A stretch of 64,000 nucleotides of DNA, taken from contig NZ_FNRT01000002.1 of the NCBI RefSeq assembly GCF_900105585.1, forward strand, positions 372,001-436,000, read 5' to 3'. Source of the DNA: Nocardioides exalbidus (GTDB lineage Bacteria > Actinomycetota > Actinomycetes > Propionibacteriales > Nocardioidaceae). The position numbers and the translations under genes were made by a program. This document shows, one piece after another, positions 1-10,245 of this stretch. How positions within the stretch are numbered: position 1 is the first letter of the stretch; each line of letters starts with the position of its first letter. The notes beneath the pieces were generated by a model, which was given only the letters and a program-made list of their open reading frames with translations, did no database searches and was not told the DNA's origin.

Positions 1-155
1 CCGAGGCCCACGACCGCCGGATCCCCGGCTCCGGCCTGGGCCTCGCCATCGTCAAGGCCGCGGTCGACCGGCACGGCGGGACGATCCGGGCCGACTCGGC
101 GCCGGGCCGCGGGACGCGCATCGAGATCAGGCTGCCGACGCTGACGCGCGGCTGA
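1..155 (+). CDS. Sensor histidine kinase, C-terminal end only
   Basis: This is the last 50 or so codons of a gene that begins before the window; the first complete codon is at base 3. The peptide carries the G2-box of the HATPase_c fold ([10 protein letters not shown]), followed by the usual end of the domain ([15 protein letters not shown]). The protein is therefore the ATP-binding half of a two-component sensor kinase. Its signal and its response regulator lie outside the window. The stop falls 6 bases from the end of the convergent HAD gene. Confidence 0.85.
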   Translation, partial: EAHDRRIPGSGLGLAIVKAAVDRHGGTIRADSAPGRGTRIEIRLPTLTRG

Positions 156-161
156 GGGACC

Positions 162-809
162 TCAGTCGAGCAGGTCCACCAGTGGGCGCGCGTCGTCGTG
201 CACCTCGACCGCCCCGGCGCTGCGGAGCTCCGCGGCGTCGTGGGTGGTCGTGATCCCGTGCACGCGCCGCACACCGGCGGCGAGCGCGGCGCGGATGCCC
301 GCGGGCGAGTCCTCGGCCGCCACCGCCGCGGCGGGGTCGACGCCGAGGCGCTCGCAGGCGAGCGCGAAGCCCTCCGGATCGGGCTTGCCTGCCGACACGT
401 CGAGCGCGGTGACGACCAGGTCGACGCTGCCGACACCGAGCCCGAGCGAGGCCAGGGAGCGCTCGACCCACGAGGGTGGAGCACTCGTGACGATCGCGAC
501 GGGCGTGCCCGTGGCGCGGGCGCCGAGGATCAGCTCACGGGCACCCGCCACGGGGTCGGGATCCTCGTCGGGGACGTGCTCGAGGATCTCGTCGAGCACG
601 GCCTGCGGGTCGTGGCCGGACCACGGGCCGGGTTCGGCCTCGAGCACGTCGAGCGCTCTGCGGCCGGTGAAGATGGTCAGGTCGGGGACGTCCCAGCCCT
701 TCTCCGCGAAGTAGATCCGGTAGCCCTCGCGGTGCAGGGGCTCGGAGTTGACGAGGGTGCCGTCGAGGTCGAGCAGGAGTGCCGAGATGCCCGCGGGGGC
801 GCCCGTCAT
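162..809 (-). CDS. HAD-superfamily sugar-phosphate phosphatase / phosphoglucomutase-like
   Basis: This 215-residue cytosolic protein has all four HAD motifs: DLDGT near residue 13 (nucleophilic Asp), the VTSAP loop, the SAGKPDP lysine motif and AAEDSPAG with the metal-binding acids. It has the size and cap arrangement of the beta-phosphoglucomutase / sugar-phosphatase branch, so the substrate is probably a hexose or hexosamine phosphate. The ATG overlaps the stop of the PTS EIIA gene (ATGA), so the two are probably translationally coupled. This places the enzyme in the amino-sugar PTS operon. The exact substrate cannot be read from the sequence. Confidence 0.85.
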   Translation of the reverse strand: MTGAPAGISALLLDLDGTLVNSEPLHREGYRIYFAEKGWDVPDLTIFTGRRALDVLEAEPGPWSGHDPQAVLDEILEHVPDEDPDPVAGARELILGARATGTPVAIVTSAPPSWVERSLASLGLGVGSVDLVVTALDVSAGKPDPEGFALACERLGVDPAAAVAAEDSPAGIRAALAAGVRRVHGITTTHDAAELRSAGAVEVHDDARPLVDLLD

Positions 810-1264
810 GCGGTGCCGAACAGCAGGTCGCCCGCGACCACGTCGCCGCCGATCGCGTCGCTCGAGACCGAGCCCTTCGGGGCGTCCATCAGCACGACCG
901 GCACCACGGGCGACACGTCCTGGCCGCCGGCGGTCGCGGGGAGGGCGGACGGGTCCCACGTGATCATCGGGTCGCCGGCGGCGACCTCGCTGCCCTGCTC
1001 GGCGACGACCTCGAAGCCCTCGCCGTCGAGGCGGACCGTGTTGATGCCGAGGTGGACCAGGACGCCGACGCCGTCCCCCATCACCACGAAGGCGTGGGGC
1101 ATCACCTTGAGCACCTTGCCGGCGATCGGCGACACGACGGTGACCGGGCCGGCGGCCGGCTCGATGGCCACGCCGGGGCCGACCATCTCCTCGGCGAAGA
1201 CCGGGTCGGGGACATCGACCATGGCGATGACCCTCCCCGCGCACGGGGACAGCACGTCGGTCAC
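806..1264 (-). CDS. PTS glucose/N-acetylglucosamine-type EIIA component
   Basis: This 152-residue protein is a stand-alone glucose-family IIA (crr-like) domain. It shows the SPIAGKV motif and the VHLGINTV motif holding the phosphorylated histidine. It passes phosphate from HPr to the neighbouring EIIB. The GTG start overlaps the EIIB stop (GTGA), and its stop overlaps the HAD start, so the three genes form one coupled operon. In many bacteria IIA is fused to IIBC; here the permease is split into three polypeptides from two divergent transcripts. Confidence 0.92.
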   Translation of the reverse strand: MTDVLSPCAGRVIAMVDVPDPVFAEEMVGPGVAIEPAAGPVTVVSPIAGKVLKVMPHAFVVMGDGVGVLVHLGINTVRLDGEGFEVVAEQGSEVAAGDPMITWDPSALPATAGGQDVSPVVPVVLMDAPKGSVSSDAIGGDVVAGDLLFGTA

Positions 1265-1494
1265 ATCAGGTCCTCGATGTCGTCGGCGAGGTTGTCCGCC
1301 TCCGGGCCGACGACGACTTGGACGACGGTGCCGCTCGCCATCACGCCGTGCGCGCCGGCGGCCTTGAGGGCGGCCTGGTCCACGAGGGCCCCGTCCTTGA
1401 CCTCGGTGCGGAGCCGGGTGATGCACGCCTCGATCTCGACCACGTTGTCGGCTCCGCCGAGTCCGGCCAGGATCTGCTCTGCCTTGCTGCTCAT
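1261..1494 (-). CDS. PTS glucose/N-acetylglucosamine-type EIIB component
   Basis: This 77-residue protein is a single IIB domain. The phospho-acceptor cysteine sits in EACITRLR, the family signature, and the rest follows the GlcB fold (GVMASG...VVVGPEA). It relays phosphate from EIIA to the sugar bound by EIIC. A purine-rich GAAAGG stretch lies about 9 bases before the ATG. It is the first gene of the leftward EIIB-EIIA-HAD operon and is divergent from the regulator and EIIC, with the operator region between them. Confidence 0.92.
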   Translation of the reverse strand: MSSKAEQILAGLGGADNVVEIEACITRLRTEVKDGALVDQAALKAAGAHGVMASGTVVQVVVGPEADNLADDIEDLM

Positions 1495-1631
1495 GTCGTG
1501 TGCCTTTCGTCCGGTGACACCGGGTCGACCGTGTGGGGTTGTCCTTGACAACTCGACCGCGCCACCACCATGCTCGTCAACTGGTACGTACCAGACCGTA
1601 CCAATACGGACCACCGATGGTAAGGCGGCGC
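1495..1631 (-). promoter_or_regulatory. Divergent control region with dre-like GntR operators
   Basis: The region between the two arms of the PTS locus holds the perfect 12-base palindrome TGGTACGTACCA (1582-1593). It extends to ACTGGTacgtACCAGa, close to the DasR/YvoA operator pattern (ACTGGT-n-ACCAGT). A second inverted repeat, CCGTA-CCAA-TACGG, follows at 1596-1609. Both probably bind the GntR protein encoded next door and control both directions. Promoter hexamers were not assigned with confidence. Confidence 0.65.
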
Positions 1632-2418
1632 ATGGCCCGCAGGATCGACGACGGCCCGCGGCCCAAGCACGTCCAGCTGAGCGACGTGCTGGCCGAGCTC
1701 GCGACCCGCGACCTCGGTCCCGACGCGGCCATCCCGTCCGAGCGCGACCTGATGGCGACGTACGACGTCTCGCGCGCCACCGTGCGCAAGGCGATCGACA
1801 GCCTCGTCGCGGGGGCCTGCTCCACCGGATCCAGGGCAAGGGCACCTTCGTCGCGCGTCCCCGCGTCGAGAGCCACCTGCACCTGGCGTCGTTCTCCGAC
1901 GACATGCGCCGTCGCGGTCTCGAGCCCTCCACGCGCCTGATGCTCGTCGACGAGGAGCGGCCGCCCGCCGAGGTGGCCCGCTCGCTGCGCCTCGGCGCCC
2001 GCGGCACCGCCTGGCGCATCGACCGCGTGCGCCTGGCCGACGGCGCGCCGATGGCGATCGAGCAGGGCTGGTACCCCCAGGCGCTGCTGCCCGACCTCGA
2101 CACCGAGGACCTCACCGGCTCCCTCTACACGCTCTTCGCCTCGCGCTACGGCCTCGTCATCGACGCCGCCGAGCAGACCCTGTGGGGCGAGGCGGCCGAG
2201 GGCGCGACCGCGCGCCGCCTCGAGGCCCCGACCCACACCCCGCTCCTCGTCTTCCGCCGCGTGTCCAGCGCGGCCGGCACCCCGGTCGAGCACGTCGTCT
2301 CGCGCTATCGCGGCGACCGCTACCAGGTGCACATGAACCTCGGCGCCACCCCGGGCGCCAGTGGGAGGCCTGGCTCTCGGGCAGGCACGAACAGCACCAC
2401 CGGAAGGAAACGGTCCTC

Positions 2419-2422
<4 letters not shown>
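1632..2422 (+). pseudogene. GntR/HutC-family regulator (DasR/NagR-like), frameshifted
   Basis: The first frame encodes MARRIDDG and a GntR winged helix (IPSERDLMATYDVSRATVRK), then runs out of register after LVAG. The next frame continues without a gap: LLHRIQGKGTFVARP and a full UTRA effector domain ending in YRGDRYQVHMNL. The break lies at a run of five G (1811-1815); one more G would restore a single reading frame of about 263 codons. Such proteins bind GlcNAc-6-P or GlcN-6-P and control chitin or GlcNAc uptake genes. The stop overlaps the EIIC start. It is either a homopolymer sequencing error or a real inactivation of the local repressor. Confidence 0.8.
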
Positions 2423-3690
<1,268 letters not shown>

Positions 3691-3691
3691 C

Positions 3692-4822
3692 GTGCTCCTC
3701 GCCGCAGCACAGGTGGTCACCCCGGCGCGGATCCTCGCGCCGGGGTGGCTGCGCCTCGACGGCGACCGCATCGCCGAGGTCGGGGAGGGCACGCCACCGC
3801 GCACCCCCGACGTCGACCTCGGCGCTGCGACCGTCGTCCCCGGCTTCATCGACCTGCACGTCCACGGTGGAGGCGGCGCGAGCTTCGACACCGGTACGGC
3901 GGACGCGGCGGCCACCGTCGCCGACGCGCACCTGGCGCACGGCACCACGTCGATGGCCGCCAGCCTCGTCACCGACACCCCGCAGCGGATGGCCGACGCC
4001 GTCCGCGAGCTCGCCCTGCTGGTCGAGGACGGCCACCTCGCCGGCGTGCACCTCGAGGGGCCGTGGCTCAGCCCGCAGCGCTCAGGAGCGCACCAACCCG
4101 GCTCACTCGCCGCGCCGACCCCGGCCGCGATCGAGGCGCTCCTCGACGCCGGCGGCGGCGCCGTGCGGATGGTCACCCTCGCCCCCGAGCTGCCCGGCGG
4201 CATCGACGCCGTCCGGCAGCTCGCGGAGCGCGGGGTGGTCGCCGCGATCGGCCACACGGATGCGACGTACGACGTCTCCCGCGAGGCGCTCGACGCGGGC
4301 GCCCGGCTCGGCACCCACCTCTTCAACGCGATGCGCCCGCTCCACCACCGCGAGCCCGGCCCGGTGGGCGCGCTCCTCGACTCCCCCGTCGACGTCGAGC
4401 TGATCGCCGACGGCGTGCACCTGCACCCGGCGGTCCTGCGCACCGTGTTTGCCGCGAAGCCCGACCAGTGCGTGCTGGTCACCGACGCGATGGCGGCCGC
4501 GGGTGCGCCCGACGGCGACTACGCGCTGGGCCCGATGGCGATCGAGGTCCGCGACGGGGTCGCCCGCCTCGCCTCGTCCGGCGGCGACGGCGCCATCGCC
4601 GGCTCCACCCTCACCATGGACGCGGCGGTGCGCTACGCCGTTCGCACGGCCGGGCTGCCGCTGCTCGACGTCGTTCGGGCAGCGAGCACGACGCCCGCCC
4701 GCGTGTGGGGGCTGGCCGACGTCGGCGCGGTCGAGGCGGGACGACGTGCCGACCTGGTCGTGCTGGACGCGGACCTCGACGTGCTGCGGGTGATGCGCGC
4801 GGGAGCCTGGGTCGGCTACTGA
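3692..4822 (+). CDS. nagA: N-acetylglucosamine-6-phosphate deacetylase
   Basis: This 376-residue amidohydrolase removes acetate from GlcNAc-6-P after PTS uptake. Visible motifs, in order, are the DLHVHGGGG metal site, VHLEGPW (metal-binding Glu), AIGHTDA, GTHLFNAM, LIADGVHLHP, LVTDAMAAAG (catalytic Asp) and the GSTLTMD end motif. I chose the GTG one base after the EIIC stop because the homologous N-terminus begins there; a longer version would overlap EIIC. The glucosamine-6-P deaminase that should follow (nagB) is not in the window. Confidence 0.93.
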   Translation: MLLAAAQVVTPARILAPGWLRLDGDRIAEVGEGTPPRTPDVDLGAATVVPGFIDLHVHGGGGASFDTGTADAAATVADAHLAHGTTSMAASLVTDTPQRMADAVRELALLVEDGHLAGVHLEGPWLSPQRSGAHQPGSLAAPTPAAIEALLDAGGGAVRMVTLAPELPGGIDAVRQLAERGVVAAIGHTDATYDVSREALDAGARLGTHLFNAMRPLHHREPGPVGALLDSPVDVELIADGVHLHPAVLRTVFAAKPDQCVLVTDAMAAAGAPDGDYALGPMAIEVRDGVARLASSGGDGAIAGSTLTMDAAVRYAVRTAGLPLLDVVRAASTTPARVWGLADVGAVEAGRRADLVVLDADLDVLRVMRAGAWVGY

Positions 4823-4859
4823 CCCGAACCTCGGCCCCGCCCCCGCGCGCCCTCCCGCG

Positions 4860-5786
4860 TCAGCCCTTGGTCGAGCCCAGGGTCAGGCCGGAGACGAACT
4901 GCTTCTGCAGCGCGAAGAAGACCACCAGCACCGGCAGCGCCACCAGGATCGAGCCCGCCGCGACCAAGTTGGTGTCGGTGAAGAACTGGCCGCGCAGGTT
5001 GTTGAGCGCGGAGGTCACGGGGTACTTGTCGCCCTGCTGGAGCAGGACCGTCGCCCAGAAGAACTCGTTGTAGACCCAGGTCACCTGCAAGGTGGCGAGC
5101 GCCGCCAGCGCGGGTCGTACGAGCGGCATGGTGAGCTGCCAGTACTGCCGCCAGACACTCGCTCCGTCGAGCTCGGCCGACTCGTAGATCTCGTGCGGCA
5201 ACGTCTTCATGTAGTTGCTGAGGACGAACGTGCAGAAGCCCAGCTGGAACGCGGTGTTGATCAGGATGAGCGACCAGAAGCTGTTGAGCATCGACCCGGA
5301 GTCGCTCATGAACATCGGCAGCGGGATCTCGCGGAAGATCCGGAAGATGGGGATGAGCAGCGCCTGCGGCGGGAGCAGGTTGGCGGCCAGGAACACGCCG
5401 AGCAGGGTGAGGTTGAGCCGGAAGCTGAACCGGGCGAGCACGAAGCCGACCATCGACGACAGCCACAGCGTCAGCAGCACGGCGGGGACCGTGATCAGCA
5501 GCGAGTTCTTGAAGTGCAGGCCGAAGTTCCCGCGCTCCCAGGCCTCCCGGTAGTTGTCGAGCGTCCAGCCGCCGAAGGACAGGTAGCCGTTGGCCTGGGT
5601 GTAGTCGTAGTCGCGGAACGAGTTGATCAACGCCCACACCAGCGGGAACAGCCACAGCAGCGCGAGGACGGCCATGATCACCGTCGCGACGGTTCCGCGC
5701 GGGCTGTTCAGCCCGCCGCCCGAGCGGGGCGCAGGGGACTTGCCGGACGCCTTCGGCGGGGTCGTGGCGACCACGGTCTCGGTCAT
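4860..5786 (-). CDS. ABC sugar transporter permease (MalG family)
   Basis: This 308-residue inner-membrane protein has six predicted membrane segments. The cytoplasmic EAA loop (EIYESAELDGASVWRQ) docks on an ATPase. The N-terminal tail of about 40 residues is hydrophilic and Pro/Ser-rich. Its ATG overlaps the stop of the MalF-like gene, making it the last gene of the leftward importer operon. The neighbouring GH42 and GH36 enzymes suggest galacto-oligosaccharides as cargo (inference). No ATPase gene follows; the gene ends 37 bases from the convergent nagA. Confidence 0.92.
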   Translation of the reverse strand: MTETVVATTPPKASGKSPAPRSGGGLNSPRGTVATVIMAVLALLWLFPLVWALINSFRDYDYTQANGYLSFGGWTLDNYREAWERGNFGLHFKNSLLITVPAVLLTLWLSSMVGFVLARFSFRLNLTLLGVFLAANLLPPQALLIPIFRIFREIPLPMFMSDSGSMLNSFWSLILINTAFQLGFCTFVLSNYMKTLPHEIYESAELDGASVWRQYWQLTMPLVRPALAALATLQVTWVYNEFFWATVLLQQGDKYPVTSALNNLRGQFFTDTNLVAAGSILVALPVLVVFFALQKQFVSGLTLGSTKG

Positions 5787-6724
5787 CGGTTGCGCTCCTC
5801 GCGGAAGACGACCCGCAGGTAGAGGGTGATGAAGATCGACGAGATGAGCATCATGATCACGGCGAGCGCCGACCCGAAGCCGTACCTCGTCGCCTCCCCG
5901 ATCACGTTCTGGCTGACGAGCGCGGCGATGATCTCGAGACCGTTGCGGCCCTTGTTGATCACCCAGACCAGGTCGAAGGCCCGCAGCGACTCGATCACCA
6001 CGATGACGATCACGATCATGTTGATGGGCCGCATGACCGGGAAGATGACGTGGAAGAACGTCTTCACCTCGCTGGCGCCGTCGACCGCCGCCGCTTCGCG
6101 CAGCGACGCATCGACACCCTTCAGGCCGGCCAGGTAGAGCAGCATGATGTAGCCGGTGTGGCGCCAGGCGGTCGCCACCAGCACCGCCCACAGGTTGATG
6201 TCGGGATCGCCGTACCAGTCCACGGTGGTGCCCAGGACCTGGTTGATCAGGCCCTGGTCACGTGAGTAGAACAGCTGCCAGATGAAGCCGATGAGCGCCA
6301 GTGACAGCACGACCGGCATGTAGAAGGCGGTCTGGTAGAACCGGCTCCCCTTCATCTCGCGGTCGAGCACGACCGCCAGCAGGACGCCGAGCATCGTCGG
6401 GAAGACGAACAGGAACACCAGCCAGATCAGGTTGTGCTGGATCGCCGGCCAGAACGGCGGGTAGATCGTGGCGATGTCCTCGTAGTTCTGCAGGCCGACC
6501 CACTCGATCGTGTCGAGCCCGCCGAAGCCGTTCCACTTGGTGAAGGACAGCAGGACAGAACCCAGCGCCGGGACCCAGACCAGGCCGACGACCAGCACGG
6601 TCGGGAGGGTGACCATCGCGATGACGGTCCACCGGTCCCGTCCGGCCAGCTTGCGCTCGCCCCGCGAGCGGGGCGCCTTCCCCTCGGTCGGCGCGTCCTG
6701 CGGCGCCGTGTCGATGTCGGTCAT
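5783..6724 (-). CDS. ABC sugar transporter permease (MalF family)
   Basis: This 313-residue membrane protein has six hydrophobic segments after a charged N-terminus. The EAA loop reads LREAAAVDGASEVKTFFHVI, as in MalF/UgpA proteins. It pairs with the downstream MalG-like subunit to form the channel. It overlaps that subunit by 4 bases, and its ATG starts 3 bases after the stop of the binding protein, so the three genes form one operon. Confidence 0.92.
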   Translation of the reverse strand: MTDIDTAPQDAPTEGKAPRSRGERKLAGRDRWTVIAMVTLPTVLVVGLVWVPALGSVLLSFTKWNGFGGLDTIEWVGLQNYEDIATIYPPFWPAIQHNLIWLVFLFVFPTMLGVLLAVVLDREMKGSRFYQTAFYMPVVLSLALIGFIWQLFYSRDQGLINQVLGTTVDWYGDPDINLWAVLVATAWRHTGYIMLLYLAGLKGVDASLREAAAVDGASEVKTFFHVIFPVMRPINMIVIVIVVIESLRAFDLVWVINKGRNGLEIIAALVSQNVIGEATRYGFGSALAVIMMLISSIFITLYLRVVFREERNR

Positions 6725-6727
6725 GCG

Positions 6728-8056
6728 TCAGCCGAAGATCGAGGCGGCCTGCTCCTGGATGCTGGCCGTGACCCCGTCGATGTCGTTGGGGTCCTTCAGG
6801 AAGTCCTGGATGGACGGGATCATCACCGTGTTGGCGAAGTCGGCGTTGGTGTCGCGGTCCATGAACTGCGCGATGTTGGCCGCCGCGCTGACGACCTCGA
6901 CCGACTTCTTCTGCAGGTCGCTGTAGGTCGACGTGCTGGCCCCGTCGTTGGCGGCGATGAAGGGCGCGTCGGCGGCGTTGTTGCCCGCGTCCGCGGCAGC
7001 CGCGCTGCCCAGCCACTTCGCCATCGCCTTGCCGGCCTCCTGGTTCTTGCCCGCGGCCGAGACGCAGAAGCCGTCGATCGGGGCGTCGAGCGCGTCGGCG
7101 CCGATCGAGGAGTCGAGCTCGGGGAAGGTGAAGAAGTCGAGGTCCTCGCCGTTCTCACCGAGGCCGTCGACGACGAAGGTGCCGAGGAGGTACATCCCGC
7201 AGTCGCCCTTGCCCATCGAGGTGGCCGCCTCCTGCCAGGTGCGACCGAGCGGGTCGGCCTGGTGGTAGGGCAGCAGCTTGCGCCAGGTGTCGAAGACCAG
7301 CTTGACCTCGTCGCCGTCCCACTTCTCCGTGCCCGCCATGAGGCTCATGTGGAAGTCGAAGCCGTTAAGGCGCATGTTGAGGATGTCGAAGGTGCCCATC
7401 GCCGGCCACCCGTCCTTGTCGCCGAAGGCGAACGGGGTGATGCCCTTGCCCTGCATGTCGTCCATCAGGGCCATGAAGTCGTCGTTGGTGGTGGGCGCGG
7501 TCCAGCCGTTCTTCTCGAAGACCGACTTCCGGTAGAAGACCGCCCACGGGTAGTAGCTGATCGGCACGAAGTACTGCTTGCCGTCCGAGGCGGTGGCCGC
7601 CTGCTTGAACGAGTCGCCCAGGCCGTCGATGGGCCACTGGTCGCTGAGGTCGGTGATCAGCCCGTTGTCGGCGAACTGCGACATCCGGTAGCCCGCGAAC
7701 CAGGTGAACACGTCGTCGGGCGTGCCCTGGAGGTAGGTGTTGATGCTCTCCTGGAACGTGTTGTGGTCGACCGCGTTGAGCGCGACCTCGGTGCCGGTCT
7801 CCTTGGCGTAGGTGTCGGCGATGGCCTTGAGCCGGTCGTAGGCCGGACCCGAGCCCTCCGCCTCGTTGATGCCGAACTTCACCGAGGCGCCCGAGCCGGT
7901 GGCCGGACCCTCGTCGCCGCCACCGCACGCGGCGAGCATGTTGGCGCCTCCGACGGCGAGGCCGCTGAGCGCCATGCCGCGCATCACGGAGCGACGCGTG
8001 GCCGACATCGTGGCGACGGTGGACCGGGGTACGGCGCTGGAACGGGAACGGGACAC
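6728..8056 (-). CDS. ABC sugar transporter substrate-binding lipoprotein
   Basis: This 442-residue extracellular solute-binding protein (family 1) has an N-terminal signal ending in a lipobox (NMLAAC, Cys about 44), followed by a Gly-rich linker. The twin arginines at about 21-22 leave Tat export possible. I chose the GTG start because a GGAGG lies 5 bases upstream; a later ATG (position 8008) has no such site. It captures the sugar for the two permeases downstream. The cargo is probably an alpha- or beta-galactoside, judged only from the divergent hydrolase genes. Confidence 0.9.
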   Translation of the reverse strand: MSRSRSSAVPRSTVATMSATRRSVMRGMALSGLAVGGANMLAACGGGDEGPATGSGASVKFGINEAEGSGPAYDRLKAIADTYAKETGTEVALNAVDHNTFQESINTYLQGTPDDVFTWFAGYRMSQFADNGLITDLSDQWPIDGLGDSFKQAATASDGKQYFVPISYYPWAVFYRKSVFEKNGWTAPTTNDDFMALMDDMQGKGITPFAFGDKDGWPAMGTFDILNMRLNGFDFHMSLMAGTEKWDGDEVKLVFDTWRKLLPYHQADPLGRTWQEAATSMGKGDCGMYLLGTFVVDGLGENGEDLDFFTFPELDSSIGADALDAPIDGFCVSAAGKNQEAGKAMAKWLGSAAAADAGNNAADAPFIAANDGASTSTYSDLQKKSVEVVSAAANIAQFMDRDTNADFANTVMIPSIQDFLKDPNDIDGVTASIQEQAASIFG

Positions 8057-8223
8057 GACGGCCTCCAGAAGACAAAAACCAACAGGGACGGACAGCATGT
8101 GACGGCCACCACAGACCCGTCAAGGGTGAAACACCCCGCATTTCCGACCAGATCGAACAGTTCCGAACTCTTTTCCACCTCAAGACGTTGACTTTGACAT
8201 GTGAGGGTCGCCACAGTGACCGC
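8057..8223. promoter_or_regulatory. Divergent intergenic region of the galactoside locus
   Basis: This region separates the importer operon from the hydrolase operon. It is more AT-rich than its surroundings and holds two overlapping short palindromes, GAACAGTTC (8155-8163) and GTTCCGAAC (8160-8168). It also contains TTGACT/TTGACA hexamers at 8188-8199. These are plausible sites for the DeoR protein encoded downstream and for promoters, but I could not pair a convincing -10 with them. Confidence 0.35.
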
Positions 8224-10245
8224 ATGCCGACTCCCCTGCCCGCACTGGCCTTCGGTGGTGACTACAACCCCGAGCAGTGGCCCCGCGCCGCCCACGTCGA
8301 GGATCGCGCGCTGATGCGGGAGGCGGGGGTCGACCTCGTCACGCTCGGCGTCTTCTCGTGGGCCTGGCTCCAGCCCGGGCCGGACGAGTGGGACTTCGCC
8401 TGGCTCGACGAGCAGATGGACGAGCTCCATGCCGCGGGCGTGCGGGTGGACCTGGCGACGGCGACCGCGTCCCCGCCGCCGTGGCTGGCCCGGCAGCATC
8501 CCGAGATGCTCCCGGTGACGCAGGACGGCACCACCTTGTGGCCGGGTGGGCGTCAGGCGTTCTGCCCCAGCTCCCCGGTCTACCGCGAGCACGCGCTGGC
8601 GCTGTGCACCGCGCTGGCCGAGCGCTACCGCGACCACCCGGCCCTCGCGCTCTGGCACGTGTCCAACGAGCTGGGCTGCCACAACGCCCGCTGCTACTGC
8701 GACGTGAGCGCGGTGGCGTTCCGCACCTGGCTGCGCCGGAGGTACGACGACGACGTGGCCCGGCTCAACGACGCCTGGGGCACCGCCTTCTGGTCGCAGC
8801 GCTACGACGACTTCGAGCAGGTGCTCCCGCCCCGGTCCGCTCCCACCCACGCCAACCCCACTCAGCAGCTGGACTTCCTGCGGTTCTCCTCCGACCAGTT
8901 GCTCGACAACTTCGTCGCCGAGCGCGACGTGCTGCACCGCGTCTCGCCGGGAGTCCCGGTGACCACCAACTTCATGGTCATGCGCCAGACCATGGAGATG
9001 GACTACCTGCGCTGGGGACGCGAGCTCGACGTCGTGTCCAACGACCACTACCTGATCTCCGCGGAGCCCACCGGCCACCGCGAGCTCGCCTTCAGCGCCG
9101 ACCTCACCCGGGGCACCGCGGGCGGGAAGCCGTGGCTGCTGATGGAGCACTCGACCAGCGCGGTGAACTGGCAGCCGCGCAACCGCGCCAAGGTCGACGG
9201 CGAGATGATCCGCAACAGCATCACCCACGTCGCCCGCGGCGCCGACGCCGTCCTGTTCTTCCAGTGGCGCGCCTCGCGCGCGGGGGCCGAGAAGTTCCAC
9301 TCCGGGCTGCTCCCCCACGCCGGCACCGACACCCGCCAGTGGCGCGAGGTCGTCGAGCTCTCGCGCACCCTCGACGCGATCGAGGAGGTCGCGGGCAGCA
9401 CCGCGCGCAACCGGGCCGCCATCCTCTTCGACTACGAGGCCTGGTGGGGCTGCGAGCTCGACTCCCACCCGAGCGTCGACGTCCGCTACCGCGACCGTGC
9501 CGAGGACCTGCACCGCGCGCTCTCGGCCCACGGCGTCGGGGTCGACGTCGTGCACCCCGGCACCGACCTCGCGGGCTACGACCTCGTCGTCGTCCCCACC
9601 CTCTACCTCGTCCAGGACGCCACGGTGGCCGCGCTGACGGCCGCGGCCGAGGCCGGGGCGACGGTCGTCATCACCTACTTCAGCGGGATCGTCGACGAGC
9701 ACGACCACATCCGCCTCGGCGGCTACCCCGGCGCGTTCCGCGACCTGCTCGGCGTGCGCACCACCGAGTTCCTCCCGCTGATGGAGGGCGAGCAGGTCCG
9801 CGTCGAGGGGCTGGGCGACGGGGCCGTGGGCGCCGACGTGTGGGCCGAGGACCTCGAGCTGGCGGGTGCCGAGGTCGTGGCGTCCCACGTCGACGGGCCC
9901 GCCGTCGGCAAGCCGGCGGTCACCCGGCGTGACGTCGGCTCCGGCGCCGCGTGGTACGTCGCCACCCGCCTCGACGAGGCCGGCACCGACCGGCTGGTGG
10001 CGCAGGTGGTCGAGGAGGCCGGCCTCGAGCGGCTCCCCGGCGCATCCGCCTCGGTCGAGGTCACCCGGCGCGTGGGCGAGGACGCGAGCTGGCTCTTCGT
10101 GGTCAACCACGACACCGGTCCGGCCTCCGTGCCGGTCCACGGCGTCGAGCTGGTGCGAGGTCACGAGGTCGCGGGCGACCTGGTCGTGCCGGCCGGCGGT
10201 GTCGCCGTGGTCCGCGAGGCACCGGCGCCGGGTCGGAGCGCCTGA
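8224..10245 (+). CDS. Beta-galactosidase, GH42
   Basis: This 673-residue cytosolic enzyme has the normal GH42 length. The N-terminal FGGDYNPEQWP starts the TIM barrel. The acid/base glutamate is about residue 149 (HVSNELG), followed by the family's Cys cluster (CHNARCYC), which binds zinc in some members. The nucleophile is about Glu308 (LLMEHSTSAVNWQ). Trimerisation and C-terminal beta domains follow. There is no signal peptide, so it acts on imported galactosides. Its stop overlaps the DeoR start (TGATG). No strong ribosome binding site precedes the ATG. Confidence 0.93.
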   Translation: MPTPLPALAFGGDYNPEQWPRAAHVEDRALMREAGVDLVTLGVFSWAWLQPGPDEWDFAWLDEQMDELHAAGVRVDLATATASPPPWLARQHPEMLPVTQDGTTLWPGGRQAFCPSSPVYREHALALCTALAERYRDHPALALWHVSNELGCHNARCYCDVSAVAFRTWLRRRYDDDVARLNDAWGTAFWSQRYDDFEQVLPPRSAPTHANPTQQLDFLRFSSDQLLDNFVAERDVLHRVSPGVPVTTNFMVMRQTMEMDYLRWGRELDVVSNDHYLISAEPTGHRELAFSADLTRGTAGGKPWLLMEHSTSAVNWQPRNRAKVDGEMIRNSITHVARGADAVLFFQWRASRAGAEKFHSGLLPHAGTDTRQWREVVELSRTLDAIEEVAGSTARNRAAILFDYEAWWGCELDSHPSVDVRYRDRAEDLHRALSAHGVGVDVVHPGTDLAGYDLVVVPTLYLVQDATVAALTAAAEAGATVVITYFSGIVDEHDHIRLGGYPGAFRDLLGVRTTEFLPLMEGEQVRVEGLGDGAVGADVWAEDLELAGAEVVASHVDGPAVGKPAVTRRDVGSGAAWYVATRLDEAGTDRLVAQVVEEAGLERLPGASASVEVTRRVGEDASWLFVVNHDTGPASVPVHGVELVRGHEVAGDLVVPAGGVAVVREAPAPGRSA

